Below, in pieces: positions 13,310 through 23,728 of a stretch of 64,000 nt of DNA (its first letter is position 1; every line of letters starts with the position of its first letter). Origin of the DNA: Copromyces sp. CBS 386.78 (lineage: Eukaryota > Ascomycota > Sordariomycetes > Sordariales > Sordariaceae). The notes under the pieces were generated by a model. It was given only the letters and a program-made list of their open reading frames with translations, made no database searches and was not told the DNA's origin. A program made the translations under genes and the position numbers. The stretch is taken from assembly GCA_030685235.1 (NCBI GenBank), contig MU839080.1, positions 682,001 through 746,000 of the forward strand, given 5' to 3'.

Positions 13310-13603
13310 TGATACATAGAGTGTAGCGCCCGGTTGGTCTGTTTGCTGTAACCCGCCTTTCCCCAAATGTGCAGCTCGCATGGGATGAGCTTGAACATTA
13401 CTCCAAGTGAATGGTCTAGACTATATATACAACGATGGCGGCTAAACGGTTGGGTTGGAAGGGGGTATGTGAGGACACCGTAAGGGGCTAACTGACAGGA
13501 TAGGGCGGCGGGGACAAAATAACCACAAGAATGAAAAGCTGAGTAAGCAGGTTGGGTTGGTTGGTAGGATCCCTTTTTGAGCATCTGTTACATCTCAACA
13601 TCT

Positions 13604-15637
13604 CTATTTCAACCTCCCCAGCGCCTCCTCGGCCCGCTTGAGGGCACTCTTGGTCTCCTTCAGCTCCTCCAACTCAAGGGCCACATCCTCGGGCACCTCA
13701 GGGGAAACGCTATCTAGCAGCTCGGCAATGCTGGCCTCGGTCGCGCGAATGGCCTTGCGTCCTTCCTCACGGACTTCGCCCTCCCAGAAATCTCTCGCTC
13801 TCTCCCACCTTGTCTGCAGTCCCCTCAAGCTCAACGCAATACCCAGCGCGGCGATGGCTCCGCACTCGTACACTCCAAATCCAGAGAGCCAGGACATGCC
13901 GCCGAGTGCCGTGGTGGCACCCGCCAGTGTTGATGACTGTAGCACGAGCTTCTGCGCCATCGCTTGCAGAGCCGGAACGGTTTCGGCTTGTAGATAGTTC
14001 CTCGTGAAGGGGATGTGCGCGGGCCAAGTTCCCTTGGTCTCCAACGTCGTAGTTTCCGTACTAGTAGTAGCAACACCCCTCTCGCCCTCAGGGAACGACG
14101 GTGGCACCGCCGGGCCAGAGTACGTCACCGACTTGTCGCCGCCAGCAGTAATACCAGCAACACCAGCCTCCTGGAGCCTGCCGGCCAAGAAGATCAAGCG
14201 CTTCTCAGCCTCGGGCAAGAACCGCCGGGCCACCATCTCAGACGACAGCATGCCCACATCGTCCACGCGCCAAAACAGCTTCCACCAGTTCATCTGCCTC
14301 CACGCCTCGCCGACAAACGCAATCTCCAGCTGCTGCTGCAGCTCCTCGTGCGCATCCTGAGCCCACTCCGCCAGCGCCTGGTTCAGACGCGCAACCGTCA
14401 GCGGCGACGGGCCCCCTTCTACCGAGAGCTTCATGTCGCGGTACTCGGCCGCCTGGAGCGCCGCGCCGGCGTTGCGCAGGACGGACTCGATGAGGTTGCG
14501 CACGGGCGCCTTGGTGGTCCCCTGTTCGGTTCGTGAGAGCACGTTGGAGCGCAGCCACTTGTTGATATGTCCCACGCCGGCCTCGGTCCAAAGGGCTTCG
14601 TACTTCATGGCGTTGCTGGCGCTCTCGCGGAAGAGGTCGAGACCCTGTGCGCCGGACTCGACGCTCGTGATGACGAGGGACGGGCATGCGGCCTTGTCTT
14701 CGGCGCTGATCTTCTTGAAGTTGGCCACGGCTGTGATGGTGTCTTGGCCCTCGGGGCTGATGGGAAGCGACAGGATCGAGGCGGCGCCCAGCACACCGTC
14801 GCCTACCAGCACGGCCATGTGCACCGGCGTGACGATAGGCGCCGAGTGGCCGGCGGTGGTGGCCGCTGTGTCGACCGCGGGCACGAGGATGGCGTCGTCG
14901 AAGGTGTGGGGCTCTGAGCTCGCCTGCGCGACAGTGCCCTGGTCGGCCTCCATGACCAGCATCTCGAGGTTGGCATCGTTGTAGATGTGCGACGGCACGG
15001 TGATCTCGGGGATGACGTGTTCGCTCGCGGCAAGCGACAATGGTGTGGCTTGCTCTTCGGGAGGGCCGATGTGTACGATGAGAGGCTTGGAGGGGTCGTG
15101 GGCCTTGAGTTGCGCTTCCCAATTTTCGGCGGACTTCAGCGGATCGGCGAGGACGAGCCGGAGCAGTTCCCTGGCAGTGTGTTGGGGCTTGTCGCCGGTG
15201 GTGAGGCCGAGGAAAGCGACTCGTATCGATTCATGGCCGGGTTGTTGGCTGAGGTTGCGCAGGGCGAGCTGAAGGCGCGGAAGATTGACATAGTTGGGTG
15301 CGTGGGTTTCTAAGTCGCGAAGGGCGCTCTCGAGGTCTTTGCGGGGATCAATTGGTTCGGCGGCATCGACGGCATCGGACGAGGTGGTTATGAAGGGTCG
15401 GAGCGGGGTGGCGCCGGTCGATTGGTATCGTGGTCGGATAGCCGGAGCTGCTTCTTGTTGTTTTGTCCTCGAGGTCCGGAGCTTATTGAGTGGTGACGAC
15501 GACGTGGGAAGAGTGGAAGGCCGAGTCGCAAAGGAACAGAAGAGACATACGGACGACGGTCTTGTTCGCTGACCAACAAACCCGAGACCGCGACCGCGGC
15601 TCTGTAACGCCCGTCGTAGGCCCAGCGTTGGCGGCAT
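13604..15637 (-). CDS. Mmc1-like mitochondrial protein
   Basis: A single-exon frame of 677 residues when started at the Met at 15637. The open frame continues upstream to 15937, but the chosen Met begins a typical mitochondrial presequence (MPPTLGLRRALQSRG, rich in Arg/Ser/Leu and lacking acids), followed by further Arg/Ser-rich sequence to about residue 80. A long, mostly helical central domain follows. Near residues 570-620 there is a Gly/Ala-rich hydrophobic hairpin (ALGGMSWLSGFGVY, then AIAALGIALSL) suggestive of inner-membrane insertion. The end is a charged coiled coil (EELKETKSALKRAEEALG). The layout resembles the fungal Mmc1 family of mitochondrial membrane proteins; I rate this name tentative. 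The gene is divergent from UBC7, with 614 bp between start codons. Confidence 0.7.
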   Translation of the reverse strand: MPPTLGLRRALQSRGRGLGFVGQRTRPSSVCLFCSFATRPSTLPTSSSPLNKLRTSRTKQQEAAPAIRPRYQSTGATPLRPFITTSSDAVDAAEPIDPRKDLESALRDLETHAPNYVNLPRLQLALRNLSQQPGHESIRVAFLGLTTGDKPQHTARELLRLVLADPLKSAENWEAQLKAHDPSKPLIVHIGPPEEQATPLSLAASEHVIPEITVPSHIYNDANLEMLVMEADQGTVAQASSEPHTFDDAILVPAVDTAATTAGHSAPIVTPVHMAVLVGDGVLGAASILSLPISPEGQDTITAVANFKKISAEDKAACPSLVITSVESGAQGLDLFRESASNAMKYEALWTEAGVGHINKWLRSNVLSRTEQGTTKAPVRNLIESVLRNAGAALQAAEYRDMKLSVEGGPSPLTVARLNQALAEWAQDAHEELQQQLEIAFVGEAWRQMNWWKLFWRVDDVGMLSSEMVARRFLPEAEKRLIFLAGRLQEAGVAGITAGGDKSVTYSGPAVPPSFPEGERGVATTSTETTTLETKGTWPAHIPFTRNYLQAETVPALQAMAQKLVLQSSTLAGATTALGGMSWLSGFGVYECGAIAALGIALSLRGLQTRWERARDFWEGEVREEGRKAIRATEASIAELLDSVSPEVPEDVALELEELKETKSALKRAEEALGRLK

Positions 15638-16188
15638 GGCTGGCTGACTCGGTGCGAGGATTTGGAAAGCTAGAGTGTAGCTCCCAGTCGACGACGAGCC
15701 ATCAACTTTCCAAACCCGAAACGAGAAGATGAGGTGGGACTCTCGGATTGCCGGCCGGCAGGAAACAGCACCTCCGGCCGCTAGAAAACCCCGGCTGTAC
15801 CTGTCCGTAGGCGCTTCTGGAAGGGTCCCCAGGCCCTGGCATGTCCCAAACTCCCAATCATCCGACGTCAGACGTGTCAAGCACCTGCCGCGCCGCTGAC
15901 AACCCCGCTGTGTCCTCCGCGCTTCTCCTGCATCCATCGATTCATGCCGGCGTCAACTTCAACAGAACAACGAACAACTTGCGAAAGTAGATCACAATAT
16001 ATCTAGTCTCGCCATTATCATAATACCCAAAATTCAATAATAGCTTGCGACAACGACGACACGCAAGTTTCATCCCAAACACCAAAGCGCATACCTTTAC
16101 ATACCGAAGCAATCTCCCCAGCCGCATCGCGTCTCAATCATCAAAACCACAACACCACCCAACATCACTTACACGAGGATCCCAACAA

Positions 16189-16233
<45 letters not shown>

Positions 16234-16251
16234 ACAACAAACGCCATCAAA
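15638..16251. promoter_or_regulatory. shared divergent promoter of the Mmc1-like and UBC7 genes
   Basis: The start codons at 15637 (minus) and 16252 (plus) face away from each other, so both promoters lie in these 614 bp. The UBC7-proximal part is a CA-rich leader with a pure CAA repeat. No canonical TATA box was seen. Confidence 0.5.
16192..16233 (+). repeat. (CAA)14 microsatellite in the UBC7 5' leader
   Basis: Fourteen uninterrupted CAA units lie 19 bases upstream of the UBC7 start codon. The stretch is open in the UBC7 frame and would encode polyglutamine, but no in-frame ATG precedes it, so it is most likely an unstructured leader element. Such repeats are prone to length polymorphism. 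Confidence 0.9.
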
Positions 16252-16870
16252 ATGTCCATCAACGTAGCCCAACGCCGTCTCCTCCAAGAATACCGCTCCC
16301 TAACCAACAACCCACCCGAAGGCATCACCGCGGGTCCCATCTCCGAAGACGACCTGCTGCACTGGGAATGCCTGATCCAAGGGCCCGAGGGCACCCCCTT
16401 CGAAGGCGGCGTGTTTCCCGCCGAACTGAAGTTCCCGAATGATTACCCGCATATGCCGCCGAGCATGAAGTTCTTGGGGGATGTGTTTCATCCTAATGGT
16501 ATGTTTTGCCCGCTTTCCTGCCCCTCCTTATCCTTTTGTTTTCTTTCCTTGTTCTTTTTTCCCCCTCCCCTCTTTTACCCTGTCCGCGCGGTTACTAATT
16601 TGATGGAATATGATAGTCTACCCTTCAGGCCTAGTCTGCATCTCCATCCTCCACCCACCCGGCGACGACCCGAACCACTACGAAAAGGCCTCGGAGAGAT
16701 GGTCACCTATCCAGTCCGTCGAGAAGATCTTGCTGTCGGTTATGAGCATGTTGGCGGAGCCTAATGACGAGAGTCCGGCGAACGTGGAGGCGGCCAAGAT
16801 GTGGAGGGAGAGGAGGAGCGAGTACGAGGCCAGGGTGAAGACGAGCGTGAGGGCTAGTTTGGGACTTTAA
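16252..16870 (+). CDS. UBC7: ubiquitin-conjugating enzyme E2, Ubc7/UBE2G2 type
   Basis: A 166-residue E2 enzyme that passes ubiquitin to ER-associated degradation ligases. Two exons, 16252-16498 and 16617-16870, flank a 118-bp intron with GTATGT, an ACTAAT branch-like site and a T-rich tract. The intron falls directly after the HPN motif (residues 80-82). The catalytic cysteine is Cys90 in GLVCISILH. The acidic loop after it ([17 protein letters not shown]) is the hallmark that separates Ubc7/UBE2G from other E2 families, and the tail [13 protein letters not shown] is also typical. Length is normal for the family. The start is the first ATG after a CAA-rich leader. It converges on the auxilin gene. 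Confidence 0.96.
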
Positions 16871-17363
16871 GGGCATGTGGATGTGGGAAGAAACGGGCGG
16901 AGAGGGCAAGGACACACATGGGTTAAGGGGAAACGTGAAGGGGAAGCGTAGTGATGAGGATTTGGCGAAGACTCTCATGGTCGGACAGGCACTTCGACCA
17001 AGAGGAAGGAGGTTTGCGGTATACCTTTTATTTAGCATGGCATGGCAATGGTGTTTTATTTTGAAGATGATAATGATGATGAAACTTCTTCCTCTCAGGT
17101 TTGGGTCTTCCCACATGTGGCCATATGACCACTGCTTGCTCTCTCCGCGTGAACAAGTACGTTTCTAAAGCGCGTAAGCAGCTTTACTCCATTACCATTC
17201 CTCAGTATTTACTTCTAGCTCACCCCCTTTTCTTCTAATATAGATACTATATCTCAATAAGCAGCTTTGAACTTCAAAACGCTTATATATGCTTCCAACT
17301 CCATCCCCACTCCCTTCCTCATTAACTCATTACCGTATCCCCCTCACATACCCTCACCACAGC
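16871..17363. other. convergent intergenic region
   Basis: About 490 bp between the UBC7 and auxilin stop codons. It is AT-rich with TAATA and ATATA words, as expected for two facing 3' ends. Nothing else was seen. Confidence 0.5.
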
Positions 17364-20300
17364 TCACATATTATTCTCCTTCTTAAACTTATCCCAGGCC
17401 TCATTAAGGGTAGCAAACACCGTCCCAGCAATCATCCTAACCTCGGTCGAAGCATCAGTAGGAATCTGTTTAGTAGAATCACATTAGCAACCGTCCCCGA
17501 ACCCGATTTCACAATAATAAGCACCCTAAAGGGGCAACGTACCTTATCAGGATGACACTTCGCAATAGCCTTCATGTAAACAATCTTGACCTTGTTCGCC
17601 ACCACCAACTCATGCAACCCAACCTTCTTCCACCCGCTCCCCTCCCATAGCACATTATCCAAGCTAGACAGCAACGCGCGCAAGTTATCCTTCTTGCCGT
17701 CACGCCAGCTGGCAATCTTGGCATCGACCTTATCGGCAAGAGCAAACTTTTCGTTCCCTTCCTTTTCCGCGGCCTGGTTGGCTAGTCGGAGCCGTTGAAC
17801 TGCCTCGTTTGATTTTTGACTTGTTGCCGCGGGGTTAGGTCGAGGACGGGCTGGTGCAGCGGTGGGTTTCCTGGCTGCGGGAGCAGCGGAAGGAGCGGGT
17901 TTGGGGGCCAAAGCCTTCTGACACCTCTGTCTCCCCGCCGCCGCCGTCTGTCCTCCCAAACCGGCTTCGACGGCACTCTGCCATACTTTCTCGGCGTCCG
18001 CCCACTTCTCCATTTGTTCCAGCGCTTCGGCCTTGCGGGTGAGGGCTTTGCCGTAGAGATCACGCATTTCACGTTTCTCTGCGGGGCCGTGTTCAGACGT
18101 CTGCACCTCGACGGACTCACCTTCACCCATTGAGGGCCCGATGAGCGCGATAGCGGCGTCGGCGTCCTGGACAGCTTGCCGGGGTTCGCCGACTTTGAGC
18201 GCGGTGAGGGCGCGGTTGCAAAGGAGCAGGATGGCGAGCGGGTGCGTAGATGGGATGGCGGAGAGCGAGGCGCCGTAGAAGGTGTGTGCCGCGGCGTAGT
18301 CGCCGCGCTTGAAGTGGGCGGTGCCTTCGAGCCGGTGCTTGGTGGAGGATTGGAGGGCGATGGCGGAGACGGGAGGAATCTGACGAGGAGGGGCGGCTGG
18401 TTTGGGTTGTATGGGGGCAGGAGAGCGGCGGGGAGCTGGGGGTTGTGGTGCAGAAGTTTTGGCGGCGGGTCTGGAAGGTAGTGTGGTGGTGGGTTGAGGC
18501 TTGGATGGGCCTGAGGAACCGAACAAGAGGTCCTCATCCTCGAATTGTGCTGGCGGAGGAGCTTCCGCTTGCGGTTGACGAGTGGCCTTCTTCCTGCGTG
18601 CAGGACTGACATAAGCCTGGAAACTCTGCTCCTCAATAGCGTGCTTGCTGAGTCTTGATCGTGGATCAATCGAGGCCGAAGGCGATGGTGCCTGTTGCTG
18701 CCACCGGGGCACGGGAGAAGCATGTCGTTGCGGACCATTACTAGCAGCCCGGGATTCCGCCGGGCGTTGTTCCCTTGTAGAATCCGGCTTCCGTGCCGGC
18801 CGTCCACCACCCTCCAGCATCATAGCCTCATCCGTAACATCTGGCGCCTGCGGTCTCCTACCCCGTTGCTCATACTCAGCAGCATCTCTCATCCACTTGG
18901 GCTGGTTCGGATCGCCTCCCTCATGCTGGAACTCCCTCACAGCCTCTTGCACCTTCTTCTGTCCTGTTTTCCACAAGCTATTCGCCGTCTTGAACAAACT
19001 CGTGCCCACGGCCGCCGCAGTCTTGGCAAAGTCCACCTCGGCCAAAGAAGCCGGCGAGCGATTATCCCTACTCCTGGATCTTTCAGCCTGCTGTTGTTGC
19101 TCCTCTCTCATCCACGAAGGTCCTCCTTGGCCACCACCACGTCCAGCGCGAGACTGGCTTGCTCCTCGTTCCTCGCTCCGCCCAGTGTGTTGTTGTCCGC
19201 CCCCACCACCATTCTTACCCCTAGCCTCCTCCTTCGCCTGCCTGTGCGCATCGTCGAGCAGCCAGTTCACGGCCGCCTGAACGTTTAGACCGGCACCGCT
19301 CTCCGTTAGGCCCCTCCTGGCGTTTTGGGGAGTAAATCCGTAGTCGACTAGTTGCGCCACTGCCTTGTCAAAGGGGTCGTCGGATGGGCGAGGGGGTCGC
19401 ACGGGTTCATCATCCGAGGAAGATGAGTCCTCGTCGTCCTCGATGGGCTTGCCTGGTTCTCGCCTTTGGGAGAACGAGGGTCTGGCTGTCTGCGGCTGTG
19501 GCTGTCGTTGTTGCTGCTGCTGTTGTAACTGCTGTTGCTGTTTCTTGACCTGATCAACAGGCTTAGCTAGGTCACCTAGCAAATCGTCCTCCTCGTCGAA
19601 GGCCGGGGGCGGCGGGGCTGCACTCGTCTCTGGTACACTGACTCCAAGACCAAACGGATCGTCGTCGTCGAGTCCAGCAAAAGCCGTGTTTGCCGTAGTA
19701 ACAGGCGCCGGAGCAGGTGCAGGCACAGGTACAGGCGTACTTGGTTTCGGCGCACCCCAAGCCGACGGATCCGAAAGATCCAACCTCGGCGCACTCGCCG
19801 TCGGGCCCGTCACCGGCCGAGGACTCGACACCTTCGGCGGGGGGTAATGGCTCGCATTATCGACCTTGGTCTCAGCCTTGAACGCCGCAAACAGATCGTC
19901 ATCCGAGTCGCTCGGCTTCTTTGTCGCCATGTTCAATTGGTTCATCGTCGTCGGGTTCAACGGGCTGGCAACCCTCGAGATCGCCGGGGACGGGGTCGAC
20001 GTAGACGTAGGCACTGCCCCGAACCCAAACGCTGCAGGTGACGCCGTCCTGCTGTTGCTCCCACTGCCCAGTTGTCCCAGGGCATCGAGCCCTCCATATT
20101 GTGCCTGAAGCTGTTGTCGTCGTTCCTCCTCTTTCCTACGTTTTTCAGCCTCCAATCGCTCCTGTTGTTCCTTCAAGCTTAGCTTCGCGATGTTCTGGGC
20201 CGAGGATGAGCCAAAGTTGACGAGGCTGCCGAGGTTGCTGAAGCTGTCTTGCGCCGGTTTCGAGAACGGGTTGTTGTTGGACTTGGGAGCGATCGTACCA

Positions 20301-20470
20301 GAACCCTGGGTCGAGAGAGGTGTACTACGGCCGGACGCAAAAGGGGACGGTGTCGGACGGATCGCGGGGAAGCTGGAGAAGGCGGGAGTCGTTGTCTTGG
20401 GGGGATTCGGCTTGGAGCTGTTCCCGCTGGACGCGGACCAGTCGAGGCCGGAGAGGTCGTCCATGGTCAA
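17364..20470 (-). CDS. SWA2: auxilin-like J-domain clathrin uncoating factor (Swa2 type)
   Basis: A 1009-residue protein that recruits Hsp70 to strip clathrin from vesicles. Exons are 20470-17543 and 17465-17364. The 77-bp intron (GTACGT..AACAG) splits the J domain right after HPDK, and the short second exon supplies its last helix (VFATLNEAWDKFKKENN). The N-terminal part carries endocytic peptide motifs: NPF near residue 66, DPF in DDDPFGLGV, DPF again at the UBA start, and clathrin-box-like DLLGDL and DLLFG. A UBA domain covers about residues 363-410 (AVAQLVDYGFTPQNARRGL). TPR helices cover about 708-860, and the J domain covers 905-1009 with HPD at 973-975. This UBA-TPR-J order is that of yeast Swa2. 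A Gln-rich tract near residue 320 is low complexity. Confidence 0.93.
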
Positions 20471-21349
20471 TTAGGTAGGTAAGTTCAGATGGGAACTGTG
20501 ATCGAGAAAACAAGAATAAGGAGGAGGGGGAGGGAAGAGAAGGGTAAAATTAATAGAGGTCAAGGAAAATCCGAGTCGGTGATCATATTAAGTTGGCTGT
20601 TTTACGAGCGAGCGGAAGTTGGAACTTTGGACTTGTTGGTGATGACTTTGCCAATGTTGGTGGATTGCCATGCGGTTCCAGGTTGTGTTTAAGCGGCCCG
20701 TTGTTCAGGGGTCCAGGCCACCAGGAGTTATAGGACGGACCCAAAACCGGACCATGCGCCCCTAGAAATAACACGGGCATGAATACCGTAACACTGCCCC
20801 TGAATGCAGCCCCAGGATCAAAAGCCCCGCCATGACGTGGCTGGTGATACCCAGGACACTTTTGTCTGAATGTGGCGCATCATGTTATGCTCCAGGACAT
20901 GACCCCTCCGTGTTGAGATGGGACGAGATGGCCTTCTCAGCATGTAAATTGGTACTTGCATATCTAAAATATGTCCGGATTAGAATATTCACACGTAGAA
21001 TAATATATAGCATATCCGCCACCAGAAGCTCTGCTTGTCTGTCTCTTCGTTTTGCTCTTTACATTCCCTTTTACCTACTCTTCACATGCTGTACCTTCTC
21101 TTTACGTTTTTCATTCAAGTTCTTTTATTCTCTTACTTTAGGTCTTTATTACTTATTTATCACCTATTCTTACCTCTTGCTTCACTTTTCTCTTCACTTC
21201 TCTCTTCACTTCTCTCTTCACTTCTCTCTTCGCTTTTCTCTTACTTCTTTCTTCGCCTGTCTCTCCTCACCTTTCCTTCGCTTTCTTTTCCCTTATATTT
21301 TTACCCTCTTCACCCCCTTTCACCCCATCCTCGTCAACCCCTTCCATCC
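20471..21349. other. intergenic region with pyrimidine-rich tandem repeat
   Basis: Between two minus-strand genes, this holds the auxilin promoter and the 3' end of the upstream gene. The right half (21030-21349) is extremely pyrimidine-rich on the plus strand and includes a 12-bp tandem repeat. No gene was seen. Confidence 0.5.
21181..21240. repeat. 12-bp CT-rich tandem repeat
   Basis: A unit close to TTCACTTCTCTC is repeated about four and a half times, with decayed copies on both sides. It lies about 110 bp downstream of the stop codon of the minus-strand gene ending at 21350, probably within or just past its 3' UTR. Confidence 0.85.
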
Positions 21350-23257
21350 TCATTCCAAACTCCTCCTCTTAACCCCCTCCGCCTCACACCACTCCTCATC
21401 ACTCATCCGAAACCAATCCGCCACGCACATCATGCCCGCCCACAAATCGCACTGTAGCACCAAATGCACCATCTCCAACCCCACCGCATTGAACATCCTT
21501 TCCAGCGAAAACGCATCCATAAAACCCATTCCATGGAAAGCCACGTCCAACACCGCCCCCTCAAACCCCATCTGCCTAGTAACATACGGTCTCGCCAGCC
21601 CCAAAAGCGCCAGGCTCTCAAAGGGCGTCATCATCGCCCTCGCGGCACATAGTCCCAATGCGCCGGCGGCCAGGACGTGTGGTAGGCGGGTGAGACCGTT
21701 GTCTCTGTAGAGGGGGGCGTCCAGCCCCAGAGTACTGCTGGTAGCAGCTGCTGCTTGTTGGGAGTTACGGTTCGAGCCAGCAGAATTATCAGGCACGTTA
21801 GGCCTCAACTCGGCGGCCCAGACGGCTGCTCCGGGGGGAATGGGCGCAGAGTCGCTGGTGGTGGAGTCGGACGTGTCGACGTCGAAGGTGATGAGGGTCG
21901 GGTTGACGTGCTCGGTTTCTTCGTCGTCGTCGCTGAGGAAGGGGGCTTCGTCGGCTGTTGCTGCTGGGGAAGGTTGAGATTGGGTTTGGCTTTGGCTGGA
22001 GGAGGAGCTGCTGGGACCGCCGGGTGTGGTGAGGCCGGCGGCACCGCTGACGGAGATGGTGCTTTGGCGGCGGAGAGTGCCGTCGGGTGGCGGACCGGTG
22101 GGAAGCGCGTCGTTGGTTGGGATGGCGTCGGAGGGGGCGTGGACCATTTCCCAGCCTGCATCAATTGCGTTCGCGCTTGGGGCTTGTTGTTGCCGTTGTT
22201 GTGTTGGGGTTGGCGTGCGTGGCTGGGTTTCTGGCCGCTGCCGCTGTTGGGCTTGCTGCTCTTCTGGTGTGGGTGTAGATGGAACGTATGTTCCACTGGG
22301 TGGTTGTAGATAGGGTACTACCTCCTTCAGGGTCCTCCTCCTGCTGAAGTTGATAGGTTTGGGTAAACGTCTTTGGATCTTCCGCCTGAGAGACCAGACG
22401 AGCCGGGCGTATGTCTTTGAGAAGAACCAGTAGCCGGCAAAAGGAGCGACACCAGCGACAAGGGCGCCGAGCCAGCTGATGATGCTTCGAGTGGTAAACG
22501 AGGATGGGAGCTTTGGTAGGAAGATTGGGGAGTCATTGCAGCCCGGAATGAAAAAACCAAGGGTAGGAACCCATCTCGAAGTGTTGACTAGGCCGGTTCG
22601 TTGCATGAAGACAAAGATCTCTAGGTGCAAGTTGACCCATCCGAACACGTATTTGACCAAGGGGAAGTCCGGCATGTCGAAGCCAGCGAAACTGTCGCTC
22701 AGGACATACGATGGCAGCCCAGCCCAGATATACTCCCCCCATGACTGCTGACTTCTGTGAAAGCCGAACAGGCGAGAGAAGGGAACGTGGGCGTAGTCCC
22801 TGTACAGCAAAATGCGCTGCCTCAAGCCGTTAACTCCCCAGACACCGACGGTGGCCAACACCTCACCAGCGAGGAACAGTTTCCTCCCGATTCCGTCTTC
22901 GTAGTACTGGTGCTTGGTGGCCGCTTCATATAGAGCTTGGGCCTCATTGATGCCACTGTCCGGTTCCGCAACGCCGATGACCAACATAACTTCGTTGTGA
23001 GAGCGGATGATGTCTCTGTTGATACGGCGTGTCTCCGGATTCACTGGTCGTCCTCGGTCATCATATAACTGCTCTGGTGCCCCAGGCTGAGGCTCGCCAG
23101 TGCCCTCAACCACCTCATCGTAGGGAGAGCGGCCCTGTGATTGGTGTTAGACTCGGGGCCAGATACATGTACATGGTGTATTCCGGAAGTCTTGCATCTC
23201 ATGACAGACGGATGGATGACTTACAAGGGCCTGTGATGTCAGTGGGCCCAGCCGCAT
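21350..23257 (-). CDS. multi-pass membrane protein, conserved fungal, function unknown
   Basis: Predicted 605 residues from two exons, 23257-23225 and 23134-21350. The 90-bp intron (GTAAGT..TCACAG) joins an 11-codon first exon to a frame that otherwise lacks a good ATG, which is why this start was chosen. Hydrophobic segments are visible around KLFLAGEVLATVGVWG, YIWAGLPSYVL, VKYVFGWVNLHLEIFVF and SIISWLGALVAGVAPFAGYW in the first half. Another lies in the C-terminal third (LPHVLAAGALGLCAARAMM). Between them is a 150-residue disordered linker rich in Pro, Gln and Ser. The last 60 residues are again ordered. I do not recognise a named family. The gene is divergent from UTP13, with 471 bp between start codons. 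Confidence 0.75.
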
Positions 23258-23728
23258 AGTGAAAGGGTCAACTGGCTTCAGGGGATGTTTGTTTGTAGAT
23301 TGCTATCCGGCATTTGCCAAGATGCTTAAGTGTGCATTACACGGTAAAGTCTGACCAGTTGCTGGCCATCCTCGTGTCACTGCCCGAGACTGTGTTGAGT
23401 GAAGATTACCTTAGGTATGGGGAGCTTGGGGAGCACAGAAAGCCGAGGGAGGGGTTAGTGCCATGTCCCGTTGCTCCAGCGCTTCAGCGTGGTTCGTCAC
23501 TGTTAGGTTTGCAGGGGCTGTAGCTGCATTGCGCTAAGATAACCTTATTTCTTGGCCTTATCTGCGCCCCGGTGCGGCAGGCATCTATCGGCTTTGCGAA
23601 AAGTTTTTGGGATTGGGACTTTGCAGTGTACCTTCTACAGCAGAATTGCAAAGGCGGCGGCGCGCAATCGCAACCCCTCTTGCCTCTGTTGGACTTAATC
23701 CACTTGTACAGCCAGACACTCCTTCATA
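23258..23728. promoter_or_regulatory. divergent promoter region, membrane protein gene and UTP13
   Basis: These 471 bp must contain both start regions. No TATA box stands out, and I identified no specific regulator site. Confidence 0.4.

Noticed and set aside
14238..15122. 294-codon open frame in another minus-strand phase inside the Mmc1-like gene, and several plus-strand frames opposite it
   Set aside because: They are shadows of a GC-rich coding exon; the products are Arg/Pro/Ala-rich with no domain, and the main frame has a presequence and coherent structure.
15638..15937. 100-residue N-terminal extension of the Mmc1-like protein
   Set aside because: It has no targeting character, while the Met at 15637 begins a typical mitochondrial presequence and the upstream part is better seen as a leader.
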